Shown piece by piece: positions 31,130-41,615 of a stretch of DNA of 64,000 nucleotides. Position 1 is the stretch's first letter. The number at the start of each line of letters is the position of its first letter. Under the pieces are notes generated by a model. The model saw nothing but the letters and a program-made list of their open reading frames with translations. It was not told where the DNA came from and searched no databases. A program made the position numbers and the translations under genes. The DNA is from Mytilus californianus (taxonomy: Eukaryota; Mollusca; Bivalvia; Mytilida; Mytilidae), in the NCBI RefSeq assembly GCF_021869535.1, contig NW_026262712.1, forward strand, positions 46,730,884-46,794,883, read 5' to 3'.

Positions 31130-33564
31130 CACAAACAGACATATTATTAAAAGATAACAATTTTAAAAGAGTGCAATAATCAAAAATAATTTTGTGCAAA
31201 AATAAAAAATAAACACATTTACATATATTTACAAACAGGGTAGATATTTAAATATACATGTACTGACTTTGGATTAGTATTTTAAACTGATCCAAAGAGT
31301 TGACGCTGATGTTGTTTTGTGGAAGTGAATTCGAGAGTACAACTGTGTATGGGAAAAAGCTGTACTTAAAGTAATCCTGGTGTTTTTGACTGGCTGTGGT
31401 GAAAGGTAAAGGTTTAGATCTACTGCTATAAGGTGGTGTGTAATTTTATACATCATTGTTACTCGATTGATGTTTCTATGAGTTTCTAGTGACTTCCATT
31501 TTAGATGGTCAATCATGGAAGTGACACTACTGGTGTTATGGTACCTGTTGGTGACATAACGTGCTGCCCTTCTCTGTACTTTTTCAATGTTGTTTTTTTG
31601 TTTTTGGGTGTTAGGAGACCAAACTGAAGAGCAGTATTCTAGGTTAGAATGTACCATAGATTTATAAGCCAAACTTTTTGTTTCTTCTTGGTTTATTTTT
31701 AGGTTTCTTTTTTTAAAAGCCCAAAATCTTAATCGCTTTAGCTGTGATGTTGTTTATATGAGTATCCCATGACATGTTGTTGCATAAGGTGATACCAAGA
31801 TATCTTGCTGTGTTGACGGATTCTAAAATGTGGCCTTTAAGTACATCATGTACATAGTTATGTTTGTATAGTGACTGTGATCGTGTTACAATGAGGGAAT
31901 TGCATTTTTCTGGGTGAAATTGCATACCCAAAGTTTGTTCCCATTTGGCTAGGCAGTCTAAGTGATTTTGTAGGATGTTACAATCTTGCTGATTTTTAAT
32001 TGTTCTGTATAAAATACAGTCATCTGCAAACAAGCATGTTTTTGATGTAACTGTTGCAGGAAGGTCATTTATGAAAATCAGGAAAAGAAGAGAACCCAAG
32101 ACTGAGCCTTGAGGCACCCCACTGACCACAGGCATTTGACTAGATACCTCCCCATCTAGGACAACCTGTTGCATTCTGTTATTAAGGAAGGCTGATACCC
32201 AATTCCAGGTATTTCCCCTTATGCCATAATTATCCATCTTCCTTAATGATTTTTTGTGAGGCACCATGTCAAATGCCTTGGAGAAGTCTAAAATTATAAG
32301 GTCTGTTTGTATGCCATTAATGAAGGTTACTGAGTAGTTCATGACTTAATGTAAGAAGTTGTGTTTCACAGCTGCTTTTTGCTCTAAAGCCATGTTGATT
32401 GTCCACTAGTATGTTATTTGTGTCCAGATGTTTTAGTATGTTACTTACTACAATGTGTTCTAGCAGTTTGCAGCATAAACACATTAGGGAGACAGGCCTG
32501 TAGTTACTGGCTAGGTATTTTTCACTTTTTTTTAAAAATAGGAATTACATTTGCCTGTCTCCATTCTGATGGTACATCTCCTTTCAAAAATGGTGTGTTA
32601 AAAATGAAAGTGAGATGTGGTGCAAATTTAGAAGCAAATTGTTTTAGGATGCGTGCTGGTATTTAATAATTTCATCTGGGCCTGTGGCTTAAGATGGATC
32701 AAGATTTTTTAAAAGTTTTTCTATACCATTTGATGTTACATGTATTTCTGACATAGATGGTTAGTTGTCTGAAAGAGTTGGTATTTGTTCATTGTCATTT
32801 TCGGGGTGTAAAAACAGAGTGATATTGTTTATTAAGTATTTCAACTTTTTGTTTTGTGTCATAATCAGCATACACTCAGAGCTTAACGGTGCAACTCCTG
32901 AACTGTCTTTTTTTATGGATCTGATGTAATTCCAAAAATTTTCCTGTTTTTGTGTAGTTTCTGGGCTTTCGTCATAGCAAACAATGTTTTCTAAATAAGT
33001 CCAGTAGGCTTTTCTTGTCTCTTTCTGAAGTAGTTTTTTTGTTTCCCTGTACTGTTTTTATTGTGAGAGTCCGTTTTCATTTTTTTGAACAATTTTTTCC
33101 TTTTTCTAATAAGTGATTTTATCTCTTTATTAACCCATGGTAGTTTCTGTTTTGTGTTATTTATCATTTTAGTTGGAATAGACTCTTCCAAGGTCATGGT
33201 TTTCAATATACTATTGTTTTGAAGTTATCCCAAAGTTGAACCATTGTACATAAGTTCTTCTATTTTTGCAATATTGTTAAGATTTATGTTATTTATCTTT
33301 TCTTTAATTTGATCATTGTTTGCCTTGTTGTATAGGATGATGGGAATACTAGGTGTTTTTTTTTGCCCTTCTACTCTAGGTTTTAAGTTCGATTCGATGT
33401 ATACAATTTTGTGATCTGATATTCCAGGAATAACTATTATGTGTCGTATTGTTATAAATGTCTTGTATGTTGGCTAAAAGCTCATTACAGCTTATGTTGT
33501 CTTTGTTTGTATACTTTGCCGACTCTACATAAAGCTTATTTATTAGACTAGAGAGCCTCAACAA
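31130..33564 (-). pseudogene. Jockey/CR1-like non-LTR retrotransposon, 5' truncated
   Basis: The minus strand encodes most of a non-LTR reverse transcriptase, in several frames. From the 5' side come a basic linker segment (33206-32991, QKLPWVNKEIKSLIRKRKK) and a degraded stretch. The polymerase core (32342-31713) follows, with LDFSKAFDMVPH (residues about 18-29), SGVPQGSVLGSLLF (about 74-87) and the catalytic FADD at residues 105-108. The C-terminal block (31672-31274) has MVHSNLEYCSSVWSP and NIEKVQRRAARYV. Stops and shifts separate the blocks, and the endonuclease is mostly absent. Family assignment is by motif style only. Confidence 0.8.
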
Positions 33565-34077
33565 CTTGTGTTGCTCTCATGTCCCTTGACTTTTAGATAA
33601 ATAATTTCAGCGCCTATAGGCTATGTTCCGTTGCATTTGGTGCCATTTACTTGGTCCTGCAACGTGTTTGAACAGACCCAGATGCAATACTGAGTATTGG
33701 CAAATATTGGCAATGCCAATACTGCCAATAGTCAAACTTAAAATTGAGAAAAGGGGCGTTCCCACAACAAGGAAAACATCTTCCAATGTATTTGTCATAT
33801 CATGAAGTTATGATGTAAAAAAATGTTATTTGTGCAATGATAAGGAAACGGAATCAATCCGCTGTATAACCTTCACTTGAAGAGCTAAGCACTAGCAGAC
33901 AATTCACTCGAGATGCTGACATTCTCTAAAAAAGGGACTCTATGGTATGGGGAAAACAACCATAAATTAAGAGTACGAATATGACAAAACTCCCTCCTTT
34001 ATAGGAGCACCGCTTGTGGACGTTCTTCGAATAACAGTCAAAAGTAACATTTCTTTTTTTCTTAATCTAGGCTCTCT
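33550..34077. mobile_element. Possible small transposon ending the LINE
   Basis: AGAGAGCCT at 33550-33558 and its complement AGGCTCTCT at 34069-34077 bound a 528-bp stretch that starts exactly where recognisable LINE sequence stops. I could not find a target duplication. The ORFs in it overlap each other on opposite strands and look non-coding. Confidence 0.35.
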
Positions 34078-34411
34078 ATCATTGAGCCAGTACTTAATTT
34101 TTTTTGTTCGTGCACATTAAAAAAAAAACCTTTTAGACAGTAAAGCGGGAGCTATAACTAACCAGAAAAATATACAACCGTCAGGCGTATATATCGTAAT
34201 TTTGTAATAAACAACGCCACAATATTTGATCCATTTATTTTTTTAACAAATATTCTATACCATTTATTTTTTAAGGAACAAATTCTGTTACATTTTTTCC
34301 AGTGTAATATATATCCCGGCCAGGGAAGAACAAAAAAATTTGCTTCCGCAAATTTACAGATTTAACAATGTTGGGCTGTTATTTAATTATATATACAGAA
34401 TGTGTTTTCAG
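34078..34411. other. Unique flank left of the array, nothing recognised
   Basis: AT-rich sequence with no supported gene up to the splice-acceptor-like site at 34410-34411. Confidence 0.4.
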
Positions 34412-34487
34412 CCTTGTATCACCATCACTGGTGATCCGATGGATAAAATCTGTCGTAGAGTTGTCACTGGTTCAGACGTACTTATAA
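34412..34487 (+). CDS. Candidate coding exon just left of the array
   Basis: After a good acceptor (tgttttcag) an open stretch reads PCITITGDPMDKICRRVVTG then SDVLII. The run 'v-v-tGSDVlI' resembles the A'-B strands of an immunoglobulin-like domain, but 26 residues are too few to be sure. The stretch is cut by the start of the array, where the frame runs on for seven codons to a stop at 34511-34513. It could be an exon fragment of the gene from which the array arose, or chance. Confidence 0.25.
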
Positions 34488-34653
34488 TCATGCCAAGAAA
34501 TTGCCTCCGTTGAAATTTTGCAAACATCCCATAGAGCAAATTACATGGATGATTAATATTGACCATTTGGTATATGGCCGTGTTCTAAGCGACACGTACT
34601 TGCAGGTCATAAATTAATTTGTTGAATGAAATCAAATCTTTAACTACTAATAG

Positions 34654-34859
34654 GTGCCGTAAGAGGTCCACCGGAATTTTTAGCGAGGATTTCTTGGCAT
34701 GTAACAGATAGAAAACTCAGGATTACAATTTATAGAACAGACAAGGGGCAGTGGCAAATATTTCGTGTATATTATGAACACAGAGAAGATTACCCCGGCA
34801 CCCTTTGCAAACAAAAATCCTTCTTTTTCTTCTATGTGCCTTCGGACTTTATGTTTTGA
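34654..34859 (+). CDS. Candidate terminal exon in array unit, long form
   Basis: An acceptor-like 'taactactaatag' is followed by two bases and 67 open codons: AVRGPPEFLARISWHVTDRK, LRITIYRTDKGQWQIFRVYY, EHREDYPGTLCKQKSFFFFY, VPSDFMF, then TGA (34857-34859). The stretch is less AT-rich than its surroundings, and AATAAA follows 173 bp after the stop. The region PP-x-x-x-x-x-ISWHV-D is reminiscent of an Ig-like B-C strand, but I do not recognise a family. The same exon starts at 44079, 46615, 49151, 51688, 54223, 56766, 59303 and 61844. To be read it needs an upstream exon ending one base into a codon, and I could not identify one. Confidence 0.35.
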
Positions 34860-35032
34860 ACTGTAGTTTCACTTTCCATATTCGGTATTCATTCTAATGT
34901 AAGCTCCACGTGGCAAAAATCACGTGATGCAGGAATGTAGTATCTTGGAGTTAGACTATTTCTTTCTTTTCGGGCGGGGACTCCAAGCAGACAACATGCA
35001 TTTATATAACGGCACTGTAGATTTTCTTATTA

Positions 35033-35038
35033 AATAAA
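35033..35038 (+). promoter_or_regulatory. Candidate polyadenylation signal in array unit
   Basis: AATAAA in 'ttattaaataaagaaag', 173 bp past the stop of the candidate terminal exon. It is present in all units, long and short. Confidence 0.4.
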
Positions 35039-35150
35039 GAAAGTTCCCGGTCCGGTACATGAATAGATTGGTTAGAAAGCAAGATTTTAATTTTAATTAG
35101 ATTGGAAAGCCTTATTTGGGGGTTGAAATTGGAGAGCACCAAAAAAAGAA

Positions 35151-35162
35151 AGGGGGGGGGGG
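35151..35162 (+). repeat. Length-variable poly-G tract in array unit
   Basis: Eleven G in units 1 and 5, 12 in units 7 and 10, 18 in unit 9, 15 in unit 11 and 14 in unit 12. Most length differences among the long units come from this tract. Confidence 0.85.
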
Positions 35163-35777
35163 AGTGTTCCACAGGGAATATTTTTATCTTATGAACTCAA
35201 CATTCGAAAGTTTTTTTTTTTTATTTAATTAAAAGAGAGAAAAACAAATGTAAGACAAATTGTGAATGATCTTTCTTCCTTTATCACGTGAGGGAATCTC
35301 GCATATATCTGGTTTACCGTCAAACTGAGCACATGTCTTTTGGTTATTTCTGTCACTAGGTGGCTGTCTCATTGACGTTTACCCCATATTTTTTCATTGA
35401 AGCACAGTGCTCACGTATATGTTTTAGAACATGAAGTTAAGGTTAAACTTTCATGTCATGAATAATAAAGTGGAAAAAAAGCAAAAAAAGAGACCCAAAG
35501 AACTAAATAGAAAAAGACGAAATGATCTGATTTTCAAAAATGACCTGTTTGGTCGCTCGTAATCGATTGTCTACAAACATAGTTCCTGTCATTTGTAATG
35601 AATGTAAACTTTAATATCTGTGGGTTTTTTTTCATATAAAATTTTATGTTTAAAATTATTAGTTATGTTATTTCTTTTATAGTGGATTTTTTTTAAGATA
35701 TTTTTTATTATGCTTTAGAACATTAGGGCATTGTGGGACTATGTGTCAAAGGTGTATGATTGAGGGGCAACTCGTTC

Positions 35778-35785
35778 TATAAAAG
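35778..35785 (+). promoter_or_regulatory. TATA box in array unit
   Basis: TATAAAAG, a full consensus TATA box, 165 bp before the ATG of the signal-peptide-like ORF. Transcription would begin near 35808. The box is repeated in each unit. Confidence 0.4.
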
Positions 35786-35942
35786 CCGTGACTGGTCGCA
35801 TGTGTCTTGTGACATCATTTCATGTCTAAGCAGTCCCAAATAAGTACATTTTTGAGTATACGCCAAGACGAGCATCATATTTTCAACTTTTGTTTCATTT
35901 TGTAGACTGTGTACCTCAAATTTTTTAACTGAAAAAAAAAAA

Positions 35943-36101
35943 ATGTCTTCATCGGGAACTCTCCAGCTGAAACCTACACTCTTCAGTTTAGCAGGGACAA
36001 TACTCTGTTTTTTTAATTTTGTCATTTTTGCGCATGGGATCGTTAAAGACACTGTCAGTGGTTCAAAGTATTGCTTGTCAAAGACATGTCTACTAAGTTA
36101 G
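35943..36101 (+). CDS. Candidate signal-peptide ORF in array unit
   Basis: A 52-codon frame begins MSSSGTLQLKPTLFSLAGTI, continues LCFFNFVIFAHG, and then IVKDTVSGSKYCLSKTCLLS before TAG. A hydrophobic core of about 18 residues ending in small residues (FAHG) looks like a secretory signal. It could be a whole small peptide with two cysteines, or a first exon with a donor not identified (gtcagt at about 36051 is the best). The ATG recurs at 38239, 40535, 42831, 45368, 47904, 50441, 52976, 55519, 58056, 60597 and 63136. The A tract before it varies in length without touching this frame. I recognise no family. Confidence 0.35.
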   Translation: MSSSGTLQLKPTLFSLAGTILCFFNFVIFAHGIVKDTVSGSKYCLSKTCLLS

Positions 36102-36485
36102 CGAATGCTGCATTCGAATAGGGACTGTTCTATTCATTCTCAGAAATTTTGCAATCTTTTGACATAGAAATTACCCTTTTCTGTTTAAAATAGATATTCT
36201 ACATTATAAGGTGTCGACATTAAGTTAGTAATGGAACTTGAATAACTTTTAAAAGTTTAATTTGTATTAAGCCTTTAACAAAAGGTTGCCACATATGTAA
36301 TATGATGGACACACCAACCTTTAAAGACAGGTCCCTTTAATGTTGCCTTATCCTCGGAAATCTTAACTATCTGCTCAATACTTATTGCTTTCCCTTAAAA
36401 TAGCTGACAAATATTTAAAATAGTTCTGCTTTAAAATTCATCTATTCTCCTAGTTATTCAAAATTATAAGAGGTTAAGCTTTTTC

Positions 36486-36611
36486 ATGTCCAACGGCACA
36501 TATTACAGTGTTATCCGGATTCACCATTATACGATGCGGGAAAATTGCTATTGTCAAATTCAATTTAAAAAAAATAGATTCGTGTTTAAAAAAACTACGA
36601 GATGTGTTTGA
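36486..36611 (+). CDS. Small ORF in array unit, weak
   Basis: A 41-codon frame, MSNGTYYSVIRIHHYTMREN then CYCQIQFKKNRFVFKKTTRC and V, is open upstream for another 16 codons. It is basic with three cysteines. It is intact in most units but shifted by an extra G in unit 4, so it may be chance. Confidence 0.15.
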   Translation: MSNGTYYSVIRIHHYTMRENCYCQIQFKKNRFVFKKTTRCV

Positions 36612-36645
36612 AACGTCTAAGATATACAATGATTGATGTATTCAT

Positions 36646-36830
36646 TGTTGGTCTTTAACGCCACTTTTATCATTATTTTCTATTTCATGGTGACCAGCTT
36701 TTTTTGTGTGTAGAAAGCTGGGACGCCCGGAGAGAACCACTGACCTTCGGCAAGGAAACTGTCAATCCTAGTCAATTAAGATTGGAGTCGAACCAAGCTA
36801 CCACGTGTAGGGTTCGAACTCTGAGATAAG
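36646..36830 (-). mobile_element. tRNA-derived V-SINE-like element in array unit
   Basis: On the minus strand it reads GAGTTCGAACCC (B-box-like), then 'tggttcgactccaatcttaa', 'ttgactaggattgacagttt', 'gaaggtcagtggttctctcc', 'gggcgtcccagc' and 'gtggcgttaaaga'. This is the body of the element whose tail is at 23171-23276. The A-box part of the tRNA head was not found. A copy sits at the same place in every unit, so the SINE was there before the array formed. Confidence 0.65.
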
Positions 36831-37012
36831 CAATGAAGCAGTAATTTTCACTAATGAAAGAAACTTGTTTCTCACTTTATCCAGTTTTCGTTTGATATAT
36901 AGTTTTATTTTATATTATTCAAGTTGAAGAAGCCAAGACGTTTTAAAACGAATTGAAGAAAAAAAGGTAGCCAAGTGCATAGTTCTTTCAAACATATTCT
37001 TTTATCGCTGAG

Positions 37013-37153
37013 ATGCTGTCTCGTCATGCCAAGAAATTGCCTCCGTTGAAATTTTGCAAACATCCCATAGAGCAAATTACATGGATGATTAATATTGACC
37101 ATTTGGTATATGGCCGTGTTCTAAGCGACACGTACTTGCAGGTCATAAATTAA
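37013..37153 (+). CDS. Candidate internal exon in array unit
   Basis: After an acceptor-like 'tcttttatcgctgag' an open stretch reads MLSRHAKKLPPLKFCKHPIE, QITWMINIDHLVYGRVLSDT, YLQ, and then VIN and a stop. A cag|gtcata donor-like site follows YLQ. It is only about 48 bp before the next candidate exon and leaves the wrong phase for it, so splicing is unresolved. The unit-10 change (CCG to CCA) is silent in this frame; the unit-12 change turns K to T. The array's left edge falls inside this stretch. Confidence 0.3.
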   Translation: MLSRHAKKLPPLKFCKHPIEQITWMINIDHLVYGRVLSDTYLQVIN

Positions 37154-39319
37154 TTTGTTGAATGAAATCAAATCTTTAACTACTAATAGGTGCCGTAAGA
37201 GGTCCACCGGAATTTTTAGCGAGGATTTCTTGGCATGTAACAGATAGAAAACTATTTCTTTCTTTTCGGGCGGGGACTCCAAGCAGACAACATGCATTTA
37301 TATAACGGCACTGTAGATTTTCTTATTAAATAAAGAAAGTTCCCGGTCCGGTACATGAATAGATTGGTTAGAAAGCAAGATTTTAATTTTAATTAGATTG
37401 GAAAGCCTTATTTGGGGGTTGAAATTGGAGAGCACCAAAAAAAGAAAGGGGGGGGGGGAGTGTTCCACAGGGAATATTTTTATCTTATGAACTCAACATT
37501 CGAAAGTTTTTTTTTTTTATTTAATTAAAAGAGAGAAAAACAAATGTAAGACAAATTGTGAATGATCTTTCTTCCTTTATCACGTGAGGGAATCTCGCAT
37601 ATATCTGGTTTACCGTCAAACTGAGCACATGTCTTTTGGTTATTTCTGTCACTAGGTGGCTGTCTCATTGACGTTTACCCCATATTTTTTCATTGAAGCA
37701 CAGTGCTCACGTATATGTTTTAGAACATGAAGTTAAGGTTAAACTTTCATGTCATGAATAATAAAGTGGAAAAAAAGCAAAAAAAGAGACCCAAAGAACT
37801 AAATAGAAAAAGACGAAATGATCTGATTTTCAAAAATGACCTGTTTGGTCGCTCGTAATCGATTGTCTACAAACATAGTTCCTGTCATTTGTAATGAATG
37901 TAAACTTTAATATCTGTGGGTTTTTTTTCATATAAAATTTTATGTTTAAAATTATTAGTTATGTTATTTCTTTTATAGTGGATTTTTTTTAAGATATTTT
38001 TTATTATGCTTTAGAACATTAGGGCATTGTGGGACTATGTGTCAAAGGTGTATGATTGAGGGGCAACTCGTTCTATAAAAGCCGTGACTGGTCGCATGTG
38101 TCTTGTGACATCATTTCATGTCTAAGCAGTCCCAAATAAGTACATTTTTGAGTATACGCCAAGACGAGCATCATATTTTCAACTTTTGTTTCATTTTGTA
38201 GACTGTGTACCTCAAATTTTTTAACTGAAAAAAAAAAAATGTCTTCATCGGGAACTCTCCAGCTGAAACCTACACTCTTCAGTTTAGCAGGGACAATACT
38301 CTGTTTTTTTAATTTTGTCATTTTTGCGCATGGGATCGTTAAAGACACTGTCAGTGGTTCAAAGTATTGCTTGTCAAAGACATGTCTACTAAGTTAGCGA
38401 ATGCTGCATTCGAATAGGGACTGTTCTATTCATTCTCAGAAATTTTGCAATCTTTTGACATAGAAATTACCCTTTTCTGTTTAAAATAGATATTCTACAT
38501 TATAAGGTGTCGACATTAAGTTAGTAATGGAACTTGAATAACTTTTAAAAGTTTAATTTGTATTAAGCCTTTAACAAAAGGTTGCCACATATGTAATATG
38601 ATGGACACACCAACCTTTAAAGACAGGTCCCTTTAATGTTGCCTTATCCTCGGAAATCTTAACTATCTGCTCAATACTTATTGCTTTCCCTTAAAATAGC
38701 TGACAAATATTTAAAATAGTTCTGCTTTAAAATTCATCTATTCTCCTAGTTATTCAAAATTATAAGAGGTTAAGCTTTTTCATGTCCAACGGCACATATT
38801 ACAGTGTTATCCGGATTCACCATTATACGATGCGGGAAAATTGCTATTGTCAAATTCAATTTAAAAAAAATAGATTCGTGTTTAAAAAAACTACGAGATG
38901 TGTTTGAAACGTCTAAGATATACAATGATTGATGTATTCATTGTTGGTCTTTAACGCCACTTTTATCATTATTTTCTATTTCATGGTGACCAGCTTTTTT
39001 TGTGTGTAGAAAGCTGGGACGCCCGGAGAGAACCACTGACCTTCGGCAAGGAAACTGTCAATCCTAGTCAATTAAGATTGGAGTCGAACCAAGCTACCAC
39101 GTGTAGGGTTCGAACTCTGAGATAAGCAATGAAGCAGTAATTTTCACTAATGAAAGAAACTTGTTTCTCACTTTATCCAGTTTTCGTTTGATATATAGTT
39201 TTATTTTATATTATTCAAGTTGAAGAAGCCAAGACGTTTTAAAACGAATTGAAGAAAAAAAGGTAGCCAAGTGCATAGTTCTTTCAAACATATTCTTTTA
39301 TCGCTGAGATGCTGTCTCG
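37024..39319 (+). repeat. Array unit 2 (short, 2296 bp)
   Basis: Lacks the 240-bp segment: 'agataga­aaact' runs directly into 'atttctttctttt' near 37252. Confidence 0.95.
37190..37305 (+). CDS. Candidate terminal exon in array unit, truncated short form
   Basis: In units 2-4 (also from 39486 and 41782) the 240-bp deletion removes all codons after the twentieth. The frame then reads LFLSFRAGTPSRQHAFI and stops at 37303-37305, giving 37 codons in place of 67. The AATAAA downstream is kept. Confidence 0.3.
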
Positions 39320-41615
39320 TCATGCCAAGAAATTGCCTCCGTTGAAATTTTGCAAACATCCCATAGAGCAAATTACATGGATGATTAATATTGACCATTT
39401 GGTATATGGCCGTGTTCTAAGCGACACGTACTTGCAGGTCATAAATTAATTTGTTGAATGAAATCAAATCTTTAACTACTAATAGGTGCCGTAAGAGGTC
39501 CACCGGAATTTTTAGCGAGGATTTCTTGGCATGTAACAGATAGAAAACTATTTCTTTCTTTTCGGGCGGGGACTCCAAGCAGACAACATGCATTTATATA
39601 ACGGCACTGTAGATTTTCTTATTAAATAAAGAAAGTTCCCGGTCCGGTACATGAATAGATTGGTTAGAAAGCAAGATTTTAATTTTAATTAGATTGGAAA
39701 GCCTTATTTGGGGGTTGAAATTGGAGAGCACCAAAAAAAGAAAGGGGGGGGGGGAGTGTTCCACAGGGAATATTTTTATCTTATGAACTCAACATTCGAA
39801 AGTTTTTTTTTTTTATTTAATTAAAAGAGAGAAAAACAAATGTAAGACAAATTGTGAATGATCTTTCTTCCTTTATCACGTGAGGGAATCTCGCATATAT
39901 CTGGTTTACCGTCAAACTGAGCACATGTCTTTTGGTTATTTCTGTCACTAGGTGGCTGTCTCATTGACGTTTACCCCATATTTTTTCATTGAAGCACAGT
40001 GCTCACGTATATGTTTTAGAACATGAAGTTAAGGTTAAACTTTCATGTCATGAATAATAAAGTGGAAAAAAAGCAAAAAAAGAGACCCAAAGAACTAAAT
40101 AGAAAAAGACGAAATGATCTGATTTTCAAAAATGACCTGTTTGGTCGCTCGTAATCGATTGTCTACAAACATAGTTCCTGTCATTTGTAATGAATGTAAA
40201 CTTTAATATCTGTGGGTTTTTTTTCATATAAAATTTTATGTTTAAAATTATTAGTTATGTTATTTCTTTTATAGTGGATTTTTTTTAAGATATTTTTTAT
40301 TATGCTTTAGAACATTAGGGCATTGTGGGACTATGTGTCAAAGGTGTATGATTGAGGGGCAACTCGTTCTATAAAAGCCGTGACTGGTCGCATGTGTCTT
40401 GTGACATCATTTCATGTCTAAGCAGTCCCAAATAAGTACATTTTTGAGTATACGCCAAGACGAGCATCATATTTTCAACTTTTGTTTCATTTTGTAGACT
40501 GTGTACCTCAAATTTTTTAACTGAAAAAAAAAAAATGTCTTCATCGGGAACTCTCCAGCTGAAACCTACACTCTTCAGTTTAGCAGGGACAATACTCTGT
40601 TTTTTTAATTTTGTCATTTTTGCGCATGGGATCGTTAAAGACACTGTCAGTGGTTCAAAGTATTGCTTGTCAAAGACATGTCTACTAAGTTAGCGAATGC
40701 TGCATTCGAATAGGGACTGTTCTATTCATTCTCAGAAATTTTGCAATCTTTTGACATAGAAATTACCCTTTTCTGTTTAAAATAGATATTCTACATTATA
40801 AGGTGTCGACATTAAGTTAGTAATGGAACTTGAATAACTTTTAAAAGTTTAATTTGTATTAAGCCTTTAACAAAAGGTTGCCACATATGTAATATGATGG
40901 ACACACCAACCTTTAAAGACAGGTCCCTTTAATGTTGCCTTATCCTCGGAAATCTTAACTATCTGCTCAATACTTATTGCTTTCCCTTAAAATAGCTGAC
41001 AAATATTTAAAATAGTTCTGCTTTAAAATTCATCTATTCTCCTAGTTATTCAAAATTATAAGAGGTTAAGCTTTTTCATGTCCAACGGCACATATTACAG
41101 TGTTATCCGGATTCACCATTATACGATGCGGGAAAATTGCTATTGTCAAATTCAATTTAAAAAAAATAGATTCGTGTTTAAAAAAACTACGAGATGTGTT
41201 TGAAACGTCTAAGATATACAATGATTGATGTATTCATTGTTGGTCTTTAACGCCACTTTTATCATTATTTTCTATTTCATGGTGACCAGCTTTTTTTGTG
41301 TGTAGAAAGCTGGGACGCCCGGAGAGAACCACTGACCTTCGGCAAGGAAACTGTCAATCCTAGTCAATTAAGATTGGAGTCGAACCAAGCTACCACGTGT
41401 AGGGTTCGAACTCTGAGATAAGCAATGAAGCAGTAATTTTCACTAATGAAAGAAACTTGTTTCTCACTTTATCCAGTTTTCGTTTGATATATAGTTTTAT
41501 TTTATATTATTCAAGTTGAAGAAGCCAAGACGTTTTAAAACGAATTGAAGAAAAAAAGGTAGCCAAGTGCATAGTTCTTTCAAACATATTCTTTTATCGC
41601 TGAGATGCTGTCTCG
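39320..41615 (+). repeat. Array unit 3 (short, 2296 bp)
   Basis: Same deletion junction, near 39548. Shares the 'tatattattc' variant. Confidence 0.95.

Larger units (their letters stand above)
34488..37023 (+). repeat. Array unit 1 (long, 2536 bp)
   Basis: Full-length unit with the 240-bp segment and an 11-base G tract. At its right end it carries 'tatattattc', the variant shared with the copies at the ends of units 2 and 3. Confidence 0.95.

Noticed and set aside
35777..36052. 91-codon minus-strand frame in each array unit
   Set aside because: It runs through the poly-A/T tract, whose length changes break it in units 8 and 11. The opposite frame with a signal-peptide-like start is untouched by these changes. 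Treated as a shadow.
36905..37102. 65-codon minus-strand frame in each array unit
   Set aside because: No homology recognised. A base change in unit 10 is silent on the plus strand but changes Arg to Trp here. Treated as a shadow of the plus-strand open stretch.
37142..37189. 48-bp intron joining the two candidate array exons
   Set aside because: Too short for a typical animal intron, and the phases do not match (the join would give an early stop).
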